A stretch of 64,000 bases of DNA from Corynebacterium cystitidis (GTDB lineage Bacteria; Actinomycetota; Actinomycetes; Mycobacteriales; Mycobacteriaceae). A program made the translations under genes and the position numbers. The notes below the pieces were generated by a model, which was given only the letters and a program-made list of their open reading frames with translations, made no database searches and was not told the origin of the DNA. The stretch is taken from assembly GCF_900187295.1 (NCBI RefSeq), contig NZ_LT906473.1:2232001-2296000 (forward strand), in the 5' to 3' direction. Below are positions 18,201 through 27,558 of the stretch, piece by piece (the first letter of the stretch is position 1; the number at the start of each line of letters is the position of its first letter).

Positions 18201-21200
18201 GTCTTCGCGCTGCTCCAGGGCCTGGCAGGTGTCGGCTCTACCTCGGAAAGCGGCGACGAGATTACCGAGATGCCACAAATCATCGAAGGTTCGCAAACCG
18301 GTCCTGACGGGGATGCGCCTTTCGGTGTGGCACAGTACTCTTTCACCCTGCCTGCGTCCCTGTTGACCGCGCACACCAACGTCACCGGCGCTGCCCTCGC
18401 AAGCTCTGGCAGCGGCGGAAAAGGCAGCGGCGGAAAAGGCAGCGACGAAACCCCGGTGGGAACGCCCGACGTTTTGGTCGGCCCATGCTGGCCAGCAATC
18501 TACACCGCACTGGGCTCCGGCCAGCTTGCCGACGGCTACCCCGTCATCGAGGGCCTGCTCAACGCGGTGCACCTCAACCACGTGGTCGACCTGCGTGTGC
18601 CTCTGCATGAGCTTGCCGACGGCCGCCGCATCGACGTGATCTCTAAGTGCACCGCGATCGACGAGTCCATTTCCGGGCGCATCGTCACCGTCGAGCTCGA
18701 ACTCTTCTCCGATTCTTCCAGTCCCGGAGCCTGCGATGGGACGCTTGTCGCAACGCAAATGCAGCGCTTCGCTATCCGCGGCCGCGCCACGGGTACCGCA
18801 CAGCCCACGCCTGCTCCAGAGTTCGGCGGCGGCAAGTCATCGACCAAGATCGAGGCAACCCCGCGTTCCTTCATGGACCGCACCACCGTCACCGCACCAA
18901 GCGATATGACCCCATTCGCGCTGGTTTCGGGCGACTATAACCCGATCCACACCTCCTACAACGCCTCCGGCCTGGTCAACCTTGAAGCACCACTGGTGCA
19001 CGGCATGTGGCTGTCCGCCACCGCCCAGCACGCGGCGCAACGAGCTGCGCCACAGGGAGCACGGATTGTTGGCTGGACCTACTCCATGTACGGCATGGTC
19101 CAGCTCGAAGACGAGGTGGAAATCACCGTCGAGCGCGTCGGCCGCAAGGGGATCCACGCAGCCCTCGAGGTTACTTGCCGTATCGACGGCGAGGTCGTCT
19201 CTGTTGGCCAGGCACTGCTTGCTCAACCTAAGACCGCGTATGTCTACCCAGGTCAGGGCATCCAGACCGAGGGCATGGGCAAGGGCGACCGCGACGCATC
19301 TCCTGCTGCGCGCGAGATCTGGCGTCGTGCGGACCGCCACACCCGCGAGAGCCTGGGCTTTAGCATCCAGCGCATTATCGACGAGAACCCAACGGAGCTC
19401 GTCGTTAAGGGCACAACGTTCCGTCACCCACAGGGCGTGCTGCACCTGACCCAGTTCACCCAGGTGGCCCTGGCTGTGGTCGCGTACGCGCAAACCGAAC
19501 GCCTGCGCGAGGCGGACGCTCTGGCATCAAATTCCATGTACGCCGGCCACTCCTTGGGCGAGTACACCGCGCTGGCATCGTTGGCGAATATTTTCGACCT
19601 CGAGGCTGTCATCGACGTGGTGTACTCCCGTGGCTCCGCCATGGGCGGGCTCGTGCCTCGCGACGAGGAGGGCAACTCTGACTACGGCATGGGTGCCCTG
19701 CGCCCCAACATGGTGGGGCTGGCGCCCCACGAAGTAGACGACTACGTTGCGTCGGTCTCCGAGAAGACCGGCGAGTTCCTGCAGATTGTGAACTACAACA
19801 TCGCAGGCCAGCAGTACTCCATCGCCGGCACCAAAAAGGGCTTGAGCGCCCTGAAAGCTGAAGCGAACGCGATCAATGAACGCGCCTATGTCACCGTGCC
19901 CGGCATTGACGTGCCATTCCACTCGTCTGTGCTCCGCGACGGTGTGCCAGCATTCGCGCAGAAGCTCGACGAGCTGCTGCCTGCCGAGATCGACATTGAG
20001 GCGTTGGAGAACCGCTACGTGCCAAACCTGGTTGCTCGCCCATTCGAGCTGACCCAGGACTTCATCGACGCCATCAAGGCCGAGGTGCCTACCGAGCGCC
20101 TTGCCAACGTCACCCCAGAGAACACCGATGCCAACACTCTGGCACGCACCCTGCTCATTGAGCTGTTGGCGTGGCAGTTTGCATCTCCGGTGCGCTGGAT
20201 TGAAACCCAGGACCTGTTGCTGCGCGAATGCGACCAGATGATCGAGGTTGGCCTGGCGTCCAGCCCGACACTGACGAACCTGGCAAAGCGCGAGATGGAC
20301 GTGATCGGCCACCACATCCCAGTGTTCAACGTTGAGGCGAACCAGGATCAGGTCATGCTGCAGGATGTGGTCGAGGCACCGCTTGTAGACGAACCCCCAA
20401 CTGAATCCGCTCCGGCTGACAATCAGGCGAGCGAGCCTGCGAGCTCACCTGCTCCTGCTGACAATCAGGTTCAGACCGACAGTCAAGTTCAGGCCGGAAG
20501 CCAGGCTCGTGAGCTTGCGAACGAGCCTGCGGGCTCGCCTGCACCGGATCTGCCATTTACCGCAGCCGATGCGATCATGGTGTTGTTCTCCTTCCAGAAT
20601 AAGATGCGCCTGGAGCAGATCAATGACTCGGATACTGTCGAGGAGCTGACCAACGGCGTGTCTTCGCGCCGTAACCAGCTGCTCATGGACATGTCTGCCG
20701 AGATCGGCGTTCCTGCCATCGATGGTGCCGCTGACGCTGACGTTGCTACCTTGCGCGAAAAGGTCAAGACTGCAGCCCCCGGCTACCAGCCCTTCGGTTC
20801 TGTGTTGGCCGAGGCGATCACTGCCCGCGTGCGCCAGCTGACGGGTGCGGCAGGTGTGAAGCCTGCGTACATCGGCGAGCGCGTCACCGACACATGGGGC
20901 CTTCCCGCGTCCTGGGCACCGCGTGTTGAGGCGGAGATCTTGATGGGTTCCCGCGACGAAGAATCCGTCCGTGGCGGCTCCCTGGCTACCGTCCCCACCT
21001 CCGCATCGTCGAAGGCAGACGTTGATGCTCTTGTCGACGCTGCTGTCCAGTCTGTGGCGTCGCGCCATGGCGTGTCTGTCTCTCTTGCCGCTGCTGGCGG
21101 CGCTGGCGGTGGCGGTGGTGTGGTCGATTCGGCCGCGCTTGACGCGTACGCGGACGATATGAAGGACACCCTGGTCTCTACCGCCCGCACCCTGCTGGGC

Positions 21201-24200
21201 AAGCTGGGCGTGGATGTCGCTGTCGCTGATACATCCGAGCCAGCCGATACCACCGTCATTGATACTGTTGAGGCGGAGCTGGGCTCCGGTTGGGTCAAGC
21301 TGGTCACCCCGGTCTTCGATGCGCGCCGTGCGGTGCTTTTCGACGACCGTTGGGCTCAGGCTCGCGAGGATCTAGCACGCATCGCGCTGGGTGAGCTCAC
21401 CCCTGAAACCCCTGTCTACAAGACGGCTCACTACCGGTACGCAGGCACCGGTGAAACTGTTGCCGAGCAGGCAGAATGGTATGCAGACAACGGCTACGAG
21501 AACCAAGAGCTGCTCAAGGAAATCGCGTGGGCAGCCCGCGGCAAGGCCGACGAAGAGTTCGCAGGTGATGTAGCACTGGTCACCGGTGCTGCACCTGGTT
21601 CGATTGCCACAGCGGTCGTCGAAAAGCTGCTTGGCTCCGGCGCAACCGTCATCATGACTGCGTCCAATGTCAGCCAAGCACGCAAGGAATTCGCGCGTCG
21701 GTTGTACTTGAACCACGCTTCCGCGAACGCGAAGCTGTGGGTTGTACCGGCCAACCTGTCGAGCTACCGTGACATCGACGCACTGATCGACTGGATTGGT
21801 TCCGAGCAGCGCGAGACCGTGGGCAACGAGGTTAAGATCACCAAGCCGGCGCTCACCCCGACGTTGGCGTACCCGTTTGCGGCGCCATCGGTGTCCGGCT
21901 CGCTTGCCGACGCTGGCCCTGCCGCCGAGAACCAAACACGGCTGCTGCTGTGGTCCGTGGAGCGCACCATCGCCGGCTTGTCGGAGCTGGCCCAGAAGTC
22001 TGATGACTTCCCTGCCACCCGCGCGCACATCGTGCTGCCCGGTTCCCCGAACCGCGGCATGTTCGGCGGCGACGGCGCTTACGGCGAGGTCAAGGCAGCC
22101 CTGGACGCCATCTTGGCGAAGTGGGGTGCTGAGGCCGGATGGCCAGCTGGTGTCACTCTTGCCCAGGCGAAGATCGGCTGGGTTGCCGGCACTGGCCTGA
22201 TGGGTGGCAACGATGGCCTCGTGCCCGCGGCCGAAAAGGCAGGCATCCATGTGTGGAGCCCCGAGGAAATCTCCTCCGAGCTGATCGGCCTGGCCTCCAA
22301 GGAAAACCGTGCGAAGGCTGCGGAAGCACCGCTTGAGCTGGATCTCACCGGTGGTTTGGGCGATTCCCCAATCTCCCTGCCAGACTTGGCGCGCGAAGCG
22401 GCGGCGTCGGCTCACGCCGACGCCGACAAGGGATCGGACGACACGTCGGCGTCTGCTTCCACCGCAGATGCGCCAGCATCTGCGCCGGTTACGATTAAGG
22501 CGCTGCCGAATATCGCCCACCCAACCCAGCCAGTTGATACTGAGGTTGGCGATGTCACCTGCGATCTTGATGACATGATTGTTGTTGTCGGCTTGGGTGA
22601 GGTTTCCTCGTGGGGTCTGGGAAGGACTCGTCGTGAAGCGGAATATGGCATCCAGCGCGACGGCGACGTGGAACTGACCGCAGCCGGCGTTCTGGAACTG
22701 GCGTGGATGATGAACCTCGTGGAATGGGCTGAAGATCCAAACCCAGGCTGGTATGACGCTGAAGGCAACGTCGTTGCCGAGGAAGACATCTACGACCGCT
22801 TCCGCGACGAGGTTGTGGCGCGCTCCGGTGTGCGTACGCTGACCGACAAGTACTTCCTTACCGATCAAGGCTCGATCGACGCCACCGAAGTCTTCCTCGA
22901 CCGCGACATCACGTTCGCTGTCGCAAACGAGCAAGAGGCTAGGGACATCGAAGAAGCTGATCCGGACAAGACCGAGGTCGCTGAGGTCGACGGCGAGTGG
23001 ACGGTAACCCGCAAGGCGGGTGCCACCGCGCGCGTGCCACGTAAGGCAACCCTGACTCGTACTGTTGCGGGCCAAATGCCAGACGACTTCAACCCTGAAA
23101 ACTGGGGTATCCCAGCGCAGATGATCGACGGCCTGGACCGGATTGCTGTGTGGAATCTGGTCACCGCGGTCGACGCCTTTGTCTCCGCCGGCTTCACCCC
23201 GGCAGAGTTGATGCAGGCCATTCACCCGTCCCAGGTCTCCTCGACCCAGGGCACCGGTATTGGCGGTATGGAATCGCTGCACAAGGTCTTTGTCACCCGC
23301 TTCCTCGGTGAGGAACGCCCAAGCGACATCCTGCAGGAGGCACTGCCGAACGTGGTGGCAGCGCACGTCATGCAGTCGCTGGTCGGTGGCTACGGCTCCA
23401 TGATTCACCCTGTGGGCGCGTGTGCAACCGCCGCGGTGTCCGTGGAAGAAGCCGTGGACAAGATCGCACTGGGCAAGGCAGACTTCGTGGTCGCCGGTGG
23501 TATCGACGACGTTCAGGTCGAGTCACTGACGGGCTTCGGCGATATGAATGCGACCGCCGAGACCAAGAAGATGACCGACCAGGGCATCCATGACCGCTTC
23601 ATCTCTCGTGCGAACGACCGCCGTCGTGGTGGCTTCCTCGAAGCTGAAGGTGGCGGTACAGTGCTCATCGCCCGTGGTTCCCTTGCTGTGGAGCTGGGCC
23701 TGCCGGTCCACGCGGTGTTGGGTTACGCTTCGTCATTCGGCGATGGCGCGCACACCTCGATCCCGGCCCCTGGCCTGGGTGTGCTGGCTGCCGCACGCGG
23801 TGGCGAGAACTCGAAGCTGGCCAAGAACCTGAAGTCTTTGGGCCTCACCCCTGACGACGTCAGCGTTTTGTCCAAGCACGACACCTCCACCAATGCGAAC
23901 GACCCGAACGAGTCCGAGCTGCACTCCATCCTGTGGCCGGCCATTGGTCGCGATGCGAAGAAGCCGATGTACGTGATCTCCCAGAAGACCCTCACCGGCC
24001 ACTCCAAGGCGGGTGCGGCACTGTTCCAGATCGGCGGCATCATCGACGTTCTGCGTACCGGCGTGCTGCCACAGAACGCGTCGCTGGACTGTGTGGACCC
24101 ACTGCTGGAGCCAAAGTCGAAGAACTTGGTGTGGCTGCGCAACACCCTCGATCTGGGTGTGGGCAACGTGAAGGCGGCGGCGCTGACGTCGCTGGGCTTC

Positions 24201-24485
24201 GGGCATGTGGGCGCGCTGGTTGTCCTGGCACACCCAGGTGTGTTCTACGCAGCCCTGCGCCAGCAGCGTGGCGAAGAAGCTGCCGATAGGTGGCGCGAGC
24301 AGGCGACCCAACGCCTGCGCCGTGGTGCAGGCCACCTGGAGGCCGGCATGATCGGCAGGACCGAACTGTTTAAGCAGATCGAGAACCGCCGCTTCGCCGA
24401 AGGCCACACCAAGTCTTCCGAGATCGCGCTGCTTCTCGACGAAAACGCGCGCCTCGGTAAGGACGGCACCTACCCAATTAAGTAA
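15222..24485 (+). CDS. fas: Type I fatty acid synthase
   Basis: Single-chain synthase of 3,087 residues making acyl-CoA for membrane lipids and mycolic acids. Domains in order: acetyltransferase (GHSQG near 140), FMN enoyl reductase (from about 400, SPIMLGGMTPTSADG), dehydratase region including a MaoC-like part (SGDYNPIH near 1235), malonyl/palmitoyl transferase (GHSLGEYTAL near 1441), acyl carrier domain (probable pantetheine Ser in GVSSRRNQ near 1812), ketoreductase (LVTGAAPGSIA near 2115), and ketosynthase with Cys in GACATAA near 2737 plus KHDTSTN and GHSKAG histidines. No phosphopantetheinyl transferase domain follows. Linkers are low-complexity: Gly/Asp-rich near 75-100, SGGKG repeats near 1065, Pro/Ala/Gln-rich near 1725-1785. 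GAAGGA precedes the ATG; an in-frame ATG lies at 15246. Confidence 0.97.
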   Translation: MTLTPLLAMTKPALIFAGQGSNWQYALSDAASSPLTRSRLSDLLDRARTTTGPVARLLASTVPGTNERLRELIGDGDVTSGTVAGGDVAGDEGVAGDGAREVAAIDAHPAVSVPGIVLGQIAAVEQLRDLGLEINKTALAGHSQGTLGVVAARHPEQALAFALLLGTAASHVHGATDDRPHMLSIRGLFADQVTEILADASDSAASAAPIAVINGPRHVVLSGTPEALQAARSAIEAAAESFNAQLEAAEFGGAEMNPLFDELPVAYPFHGNTAETKEAAELAAQWADECGIDLGEFSAAQLAEDILHNQHDWPAQVSTLLESGVSHIVALDKSIATITSKLTHGSNVAVLTADSASTRDKLATPGTELPEAVDYSEFAPRLVRLPDGKTYTQTRFSTVTGLSPIMLGGMTPTSADGEIVAAAANAGYWTELAGGGMYSDEVFTAHKDDMESFMEPGRTAQFNTMFFDRFLWNLHFGQARIVPKARAAGASFNGVCISAGIPEVDEATELLTQLKADGFPYISFKPGTSKQIRDAVKIAAANPDFPVIIQVEDGHAGGHHSWTNLDDMLLDTYAEVRKHPNALLAVGGGIYSPEVAATYITGTWSEKYGLAPMPVDAVFIGTVAMATKEAKATDSVKELLVNTPGIAADDNGGWVARGTGRNGVASSQSHLLADIHDLDNSFAAASRLITAIDIADYEERRDDIIEAINKTSKPYFGDVETMTYAEWVERFVELAHPFVDPTWDDRFFDLLHRVEARLNEADHGEIDTLFPDIDEVADAPAMVTRLLEAYPEAREITVSPRDAAWWISLHYKHVKPMPWVPAIDGDLKTWFGKDTLWQAQDERYDADEVRIIPGPLAVAGITKKNEPVADLLGRFEAGATQALVDAGQEPEEQFSRLADAKDAEEFIKAAPTIVWHGHLMANPAYEMDDDAYDLIQDEQGAWSIRINSDSYWDDLPEDQRPFYVREVTIPLDLSEGVATGASPVVSDERLPDSVFALLQGLAGVGSTSESGDEITEMPQIIEGSQTGPDGDAPFGVAQYSFTLPASLLTAHTNVTGAALASSGSGGKGSGGKGSDETPVGTPDVLVGPCWPAIYTALGSGQLADGYPVIEGLLNAVHLNHVVDLRVPLHELADGRRIDVISKCTAIDESISGRIVTVELELFSDSSSPGACDGTLVATQMQRFAIRGRATGTAQPTPAPEFGGGKSSTKIEATPRSFMDRTTVTAPSDMTPFALVSGDYNPIHTSYNASGLVNLEAPLVHGMWLSATAQHAAQRAAPQGARIVGWTYSMYGMVQLEDEVEITVERVGRKGIHAALEVTCRIDGEVVSVGQALLAQPKTAYVYPGQGIQTEGMGKGDRDASPAAREIWRRADRHTRESLGFSIQRIIDENPTELVVKGTTFRHPQGVLHLTQFTQVALAVVAYAQTERLREADALASNSMYAGHSLGEYTALASLANIFDLEAVIDVVYSRGSAMGGLVPRDEEGNSDYGMGALRPNMVGLAPHEVDDYVASVSEKTGEFLQIVNYNIAGQQYSIAGTKKGLSALKAEANAINERAYVTVPGIDVPFHSSVLRDGVPAFAQKLDELLPAEIDIEALENRYVPNLVARPFELTQDFIDAIKAEVPTERLANVTPENTDANTLARTLLIELLAWQFASPVRWIETQDLLLRECDQMIEVGLASSPTLTNLAKREMDVIGHHIPVFNVEANQDQVMLQDVVEAPLVDEPPTESAPADNQASEPASSPAPADNQVQTDSQVQAGSQARELANEPAGSPAPDLPFTAADAIMVLFSFQNKMRLEQINDSDTVEELTNGVSSRRNQLLMDMSAEIGVPAIDGAADADVATLREKVKTAAPGYQPFGSVLAEAITARVRQLTGAAGVKPAYIGERVTDTWGLPASWAPRVEAEILMGSRDEESVRGGSLATVPTSASSKADVDALVDAAVQSVASRHGVSVSLAAAGGAGGGGGVVDSAALDAYADDMKDTLVSTARTLLGKLGVDVAVADTSEPADTTVIDTVEAELGSGWVKLVTPVFDARRAVLFDDRWAQAREDLARIALGELTPETPVYKTAHYRYAGTGETVAEQAEWYADNGYENQELLKEIAWAARGKADEEFAGDVALVTGAAPGSIATAVVEKLLGSGATVIMTASNVSQARKEFARRLYLNHASANAKLWVVPANLSSYRDIDALIDWIGSEQRETVGNEVKITKPALTPTLAYPFAAPSVSGSLADAGPAAENQTRLLLWSVERTIAGLSELAQKSDDFPATRAHIVLPGSPNRGMFGGDGAYGEVKAALDAILAKWGAEAGWPAGVTLAQAKIGWVAGTGLMGGNDGLVPAAEKAGIHVWSPEEISSELIGLASKENRAKAAEAPLELDLTGGLGDSPISLPDLAREAAASAHADADKGSDDTSASASTADAPASAPVTIKALPNIAHPTQPVDTEVGDVTCDLDDMIVVVGLGEVSSWGLGRTRREAEYGIQRDGDVELTAAGVLELAWMMNLVEWAEDPNPGWYDAEGNVVAEEDIYDRFRDEVVARSGVRTLTDKYFLTDQGSIDATEVFLDRDITFAVANEQEARDIEEADPDKTEVAEVDGEWTVTRKAGATARVPRKATLTRTVAGQMPDDFNPENWGIPAQMIDGLDRIAVWNLVTAVDAFVSAGFTPAELMQAIHPSQVSSTQGTGIGGMESLHKVFVTRFLGEERPSDILQEALPNVVAAHVMQSLVGGYGSMIHPVGACATAAVSVEEAVDKIALGKADFVVAGGIDDVQVESLTGFGDMNATAETKKMTDQGIHDRFISRANDRRRGGFLEAEGGGTVLIARGSLAVELGLPVHAVLGYASSFGDGAHTSIPAPGLGVLAAARGGENSKLAKNLKSLGLTPDDVSVLSKHDTSTNANDPNESELHSILWPAIGRDAKKPMYVISQKTLTGHSKAGAALFQIGGIIDVLRTGVLPQNASLDCVDPLLEPKSKNLVWLRNTLDLGVGNVKAAALTSLGFGHVGALVVLAHPGVFYAALRQQRGEEAADRWREQATQRLRRGAGHLEAGMIGRTELFKQIENRRFAEGHTKSSEIALLLDENARLGKDGTYPIK

Positions 24486-24602
24486 GATTCCAGCTTGTTA
24501 GGGGAAGCGCCCCTCGGTTACCAGTGAGGGTAACCGAGGGGCGCTTCGTCGTTAAGCGGAAACGGAGGGATTTTTCACCTGACGTGGCTCAAGTCAGTAA
24601 GA
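24359..24602 (+). repeat. fas 3'-end repeat, copy A (native, left part)
   Basis: This 244-base stretch, covering the last 42 fas codons, the terminator and 54 bases beyond it, is repeated at 29791-30033 with a few substitutions and one deletion. Copy A continues after an inserted element at 26482-26506 (GTAAGACGGTTTCCGTAATT and five more bases), which matches the right end of copy B. The whole repeat was therefore about 262 bases before the insertion. Confidence 0.9.
24504..24547 (+). terminator. fas terminator, 19-bp perfect stem
   Basis: A perfect 19-bp stem (24504-24522 with 24529-24547) around the loop AGTGAG starts 18 bases after the fas stop. No T run follows. The structure recurs at 29927-29970 with one base lost from the left arm, and its right arm alone recurs at 36962-36986. 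Confidence 0.8.
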
Positions 24603-24727
24603 TCTGACTTGGCTCATTTTGGGGTGTGGTAAATCATATTGACATTGTGACCGGCAGGTTTACGTCGGATTAGTGCGAAATGTCGTACTAAGAGGGTATT
24701 CATGGGGGTAGGTTTAAGCTGTTAACT

Positions 24728-24808
24728 ATGTCACCGAAGACCCGTATGTTTACCAATGCCTCTAGTGCTATAGCTGTCCAAAACCGTGTAGGGATATCGG
24801 TATCGTAA
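24728..24808 (+). pseudogene. Transposase N-terminal remnant (IS1634-like)
   Basis: ATG at 24728 opens MSPKTRMFTNASSAIAVQN and stops after 26 codons. It matches the general start of actinobacterial IS1634-type transposases (MSP-x-R, ASxATAVQ). The rest was lost or displaced by the nested IS3 element. Confidence 0.5.
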
Positions 24809-24883
24809 ACCCGTGCGTGGTCACAACTGGGCTGTGTCAAGTTTTTTAGACGGTTAAACTGTTTTATTGTTGGTTGTGGGGGG

Positions 24884-25748
24884 TTAGGCTGCGGGGTTGA
24901 TGGCGTGTTTGCAGCGGGTGATGAATTGGCGCATTGCTTGGGCGGGGATCATTCCGGTGGAGGAGTGGATGCGGCGGCGGTTGTAGTAGGTTTCGATCCA
25001 GTGGCCAACTTCGTAGCGGGCGTCAAATTTAGTCGCGAATTGCTTCCGTTCATACAGCAGGTGCAGTTTCAGTGTGGAGAAAAACGACTCTGCTACCGCA
25101 TTATCCCAGCACACTCCGACTTCACCGATGCTTAAACGCACATCCATCCGACAGGCGGCAGCGGCAAATTGCTTCGAGGTGTACTGCGAACCACGATCCG
25201 TGTGGAATATGGCGTTGCCAGCAACATACCCAGCCTTATGTGCCATGACCAGTGCATCTTCAACGAGGTTAGTGGTCATGCGTTCGCCGATTTGCCAACC
25301 AACTATCATCCGGGTGGTTAAATCAATGACGGTGGCGAGATACATCCACCCTTGGCCGGTACGCAGGTAGGTGATATCCCCACATAGGTGTGTCGTCGGC
25401 ATCGCTGCGTTGAAGCGGCGTTGGAGCAGGTCACTGCGCTGTTTGGCGTTTGGGTCTGCGATGGTGGTCTTTTTGAATGCGCGGCGGCGTTTCGTGACCA
25501 GGTTGTTGTCTGCCATAACCTTGGCTACCGCGTATTTGGTGGTCTTGATGTTTGCGGCTGAGCAGATCAGCGTAGATGGTGCGTACCCCACCAAAGCCGT
25601 TGTGGTTGGCAAAGGCTTGCTTGACTAGTAGGGCGATTGCCTGTCGGTGTCCACGTGGAGTGGATGGTGCTGGTGGGCAGTCAAGGCGTGCTCGCCAGGC
25701 GTAATAGCCTGAGCGGGAGACTTGTAAGGCTGTGCACATCATGGTCAC
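24884..25748 (-). pseudogene. IS3-family OrfB transposase, frameshifted
   Basis: The first frame (25431-25748) encodes CTALQVSRSGYYAWRARLD to FGGVRTIYADLL. The catalytic part continues in another frame (24884-25612) with GDITYLRTGQGWMYLATVID, HTDRGSQYTS and the final Glu in WDNAVAESFFSTLK, so D-D-35-E is present. The two parts join near 25560 only by a frame change. The identical change is found in copy 2, so the element either moved in this form or uses recoding here. Confidence 0.75.
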
Positions 25749-25792
25749 GGTGTAGGTGGGGTTGGGGCGGCCTTCTTCGTCGAAGTGGTAGA

Positions 25793-26101
25793 TTACTTCG
25801 AATTTGTCTTCGGTTCGATCTCCTTGGCAAGCAAGGCTGCTGCTTTTTTTAAAAACTCGTTTTCTTTACGCAGCTCAGCAATGATTTTCGCCATCTCTTG
25901 CGGGTCATCAGAATCAGGATCACCAGCCTTGCGGTGACTGCCGGAACCGGTACCAAGTGTCCCTGTTTCCTGGGCGATCCACCGATCCAGGGTTGACTTA
26001 GCGATTTCGTATTCAGCGACAACATCAGCGCGTTTCTTACCGAGCGTCAACACCGCATCGACACACTGCTGCCGGAACTGAGGAGAATACATACGAGGCA
26101 T
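25793..26101 (-). CDS. IS3-family OrfA (helix-turn-helix subunit)
   Basis: Protein of 102 residues starting MPRMYSPQFRQQCVDAVL. It has the HTH of IS3 OrfA (residues 5-45) and a C-terminal leucine-zipper-like helix (MAKIIAELRKENEFLKKAA). The ATG at 26101 is preferred over an in-frame upstream start because AAGGA lies six bases before it. An A7 run in the coding strand near the end (TTTTTAAAAAAAGC) is a plausible slippage site toward OrfB. Confidence 0.8.
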   Translation of the reverse strand: MPRMYSPQFRQQCVDAVLTLGKKRADVVAEYEIAKSTLDRWIAQETGTLGTGSGSHRKAGDPDSDDPQEMAKIIAELRKENEFLKKAAALLAKEIEPKTNSK

Positions 26102-26308
26102 GAAACTATCCTTCCAGATCGTTAAGGTTTCAACGTCTAAAAGAATCATGACACCTCAAACAATGAATAAGCACACAATGACGATGATGTCGCGGTGCTA
26201 AAACAAAGGCGCAGTGTGTTACTGACGGTGAGCAAACCCAACTGGCACTTGATCGTGCTGGTCTTGGAGTTGATGTGGGCACAGGTAACGCGCATAATCC
26301 TGTGCGGA

Positions 26309-26485
26309 TAACACATCTCCGGCCTATTGCTGAAACGAATCGTGCGAACTCTCAAGAAATATCACAGCTGCACCATCAAGGTCGCAGGCCAAACAATGCA
26401 AGCTGAAACATCAAATCCAGCTAATATCCAAGAATTCCTCGAAAACTACCTAAACTGTCGTACTAAAATGACCCAACTCAGGTAA
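26309..26485 (+). pseudogene. Transposase C-terminal remnant (IS1634-like)
   Basis: Reading in the frame that ends AGG-TAA at 26480-26485 gives about 58 codons (HISGLLLKRIVRTLKKYHSC to RTKMTQLR). It looks like a transposase C-terminus and runs out through the right inverted repeat. It has no start of its own. Confidence 0.5.
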
Positions 26486-26652
26486 GACGGTTTCCGTAAT
26501 TGGTCAGTTAAGAGAAGTATTTGGGGCGCTGTACAGCTTCCAAAGCTTGCCAATAATGACTAGCTCAAGTTCAGCAAAAAGCTACTATGTTCCTAGGCCT
26601 ATCTACGTTATTAGCCTCTGAAGAATGTTTGTCTTACTCAGGACATGATGTT

Positions 26653-27558
26653 TTAAAAATGACTCGAGCTTGATAGCGAGGACATCTCAGAAGAGCTCTT
26701 TCGTGTTTCTTTATGAGTATCTGGGACACGGGGGTCAACGGGCGAATGAGTTACAGGGGGAGCATACTTAAGGCCGTTTTGTGCTTTAACTTTTTCTTGA
26801 GGGGAAAGTCCCACGTTAGAGTGGATGGTTTCATGTACCCAGTGAGCCCTCGGGGGGAGGTTTGTATGCCACATGGGCCTATCTTGCCCATCGATGCATT
26901 CTGGGTTAAATCCGCCGGCAGTGTGTACTGCGTAGAGAGTGTTGTTTTTGTAGACAGGTGCTCCTGAATCTCCACCGCAGGATCGTGAGTCCGTTGACGA
27001 TTTTCCTTTGAACAGATCGGTATACGTAACGTTTCCAAAGTTCAAAGAGTCTACTTTCTCGGAAATGACTGTTTCCGCCGAAGAAGCATACTCATGGGGT
27101 TGACCATAACCAGTAAGTATGGCTTGATCCCCGATCTTCAACGGCTCTGTGGCCACGGTAAATGAATCGGCATTGATTCCGTCACCGACTTTAATAAGTG
27201 CAACATCTTCAGTAGAAGACTTGGTATAAATAGCAGCGATACCTGCTACTTCCCCATCTGATTGGCGGAGAAAACCATCCATAAAAGGTGAATTAGAAAC
27301 ACAGTGATGCGCGGTCAACCAGAAATTGTCCCCTACATAGCTTGCCGTGCAATCACGCCGAATACGTTGTTGCTGTGAGTCATCCAAGCTCGGAGTTACT
27401 GACCACAAAGCCGCAATACGATTATCATTCACCGGCACAGTACTGCTTGCCTGCAGTGAAGCGAAGTCATTATCTGCAGCGGAGGCCACAGCAGAACAAA
27501 CCCCTAGAGCAGTAAATGCGCAGGCTAGAGAAGAAAGACCGAGTTTAACTATTTTCAT
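26653..27558 (-). CDS. Secreted trypsin-like serine protease
   Basis: Preprotein of 301 residues. A Sec signal peptide (about 1-27, ending AVASAAD) precedes an S1-family domain with the catalytic triad His in LTAHHC, Asp in STEDVALIK, and Ser in CGGDSGAPVY; cysteines around the His and Ser motifs suggest disulfides. A 50-residue polar Ser/Lys-rich tail follows the domain (ETRKSSSEMSSLSSSSHF). It is divergent from the LGFP-repeat protein at 27677 with 118 bases between them, inside the fas-repeat island. It might process that secreted neighbour or act on foreign proteins; neither is shown. The base composition is more AT-rich than the chromosome genes around. Confidence 0.85.
   Translation of the reverse strand: MKIVKLGLSSLACAFTALGVCSAVASAADNDFASLQASSTVPVNDNRIAALWSVTPSLDDSQQQRIRRDCTASYVGDNFWLTAHHCVSNSPFMDGFLRQSDGEVAGIAAIYTKSSTEDVALIKVGDGINADSFTVATEPLKIGDQAILTGYGQPHEYASSAETVISEKVDSLNFGNVTYTDLFKGKSSTDSRSCGGDSGAPVYKNNTLYAVHTAGGFNPECIDGQDRPMWHTNLPPRAHWVHETIHSNVGLSPQEKVKAQNGLKYAPPVTHSPVDPRVPDTHKETRKSSSEMSSLSSSSHF

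Larger units (their letters stand above)
24827..26156 (-). mobile_element. IS3-family element, copy 1 (1330 bp)
   Basis: The boundaries come from comparing the two copies in the window. Copy 1 is flanked by CAA (24824-24826 and 26157-26159) and copy 2 by CAG, the 3-bp target duplication typical of IS3. The ends share TGTGTCA...TTTTAGACG in inverted form. The transposase genes read on the minus strand. The two copies differ by very few bases (for example 24899 A versus 33908 G), so transposition was recent. Confidence 0.85.
24603..26481. mobile_element. IS1634-like insertion sequence remnant, split by an IS3-family element
   Basis: The ends are imperfect inverted repeats: CTGACTTGGCTCATTTT on the left, and CTGAGTTGGGTCATTTT when the right end is read on the other strand (15 of 17 identical). 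GTAAGA flanks both sides (24597-24602 and 26482-26487) as a target duplication, and copy B at 29791-30052 shows the same site without the element. Inside, only the transposase N- and C-termini remain, because an IS3 element occupies 24827-26156. Family assignment rests on the N-terminal pattern and is moderate. Confidence 0.75.

Noticed and set aside
20380..20560. Repeats in the Pro/Ala/Gln-rich stretch of fas as a mobile repeat
   Set aside because: They encode an in-frame flexible linker before the carrier domain and vary in length; ordinary low-complexity linker expansion.
21372..23408. 678-codon minus-strand frame inside fas
   Set aside because: It is antisense to the ketoreductase and ketosynthase domains, whose motifs are intact; a shadow of GC-rich codon use. 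The same holds for other long antisense frames in fas, the ligases, the long protein at 12501 and murB.
24486..24830. A tRNA or integrase gene to explain insertion at fas
   Set aside because: No tRNA-like fold or recombinase motif was found here or elsewhere in the island.
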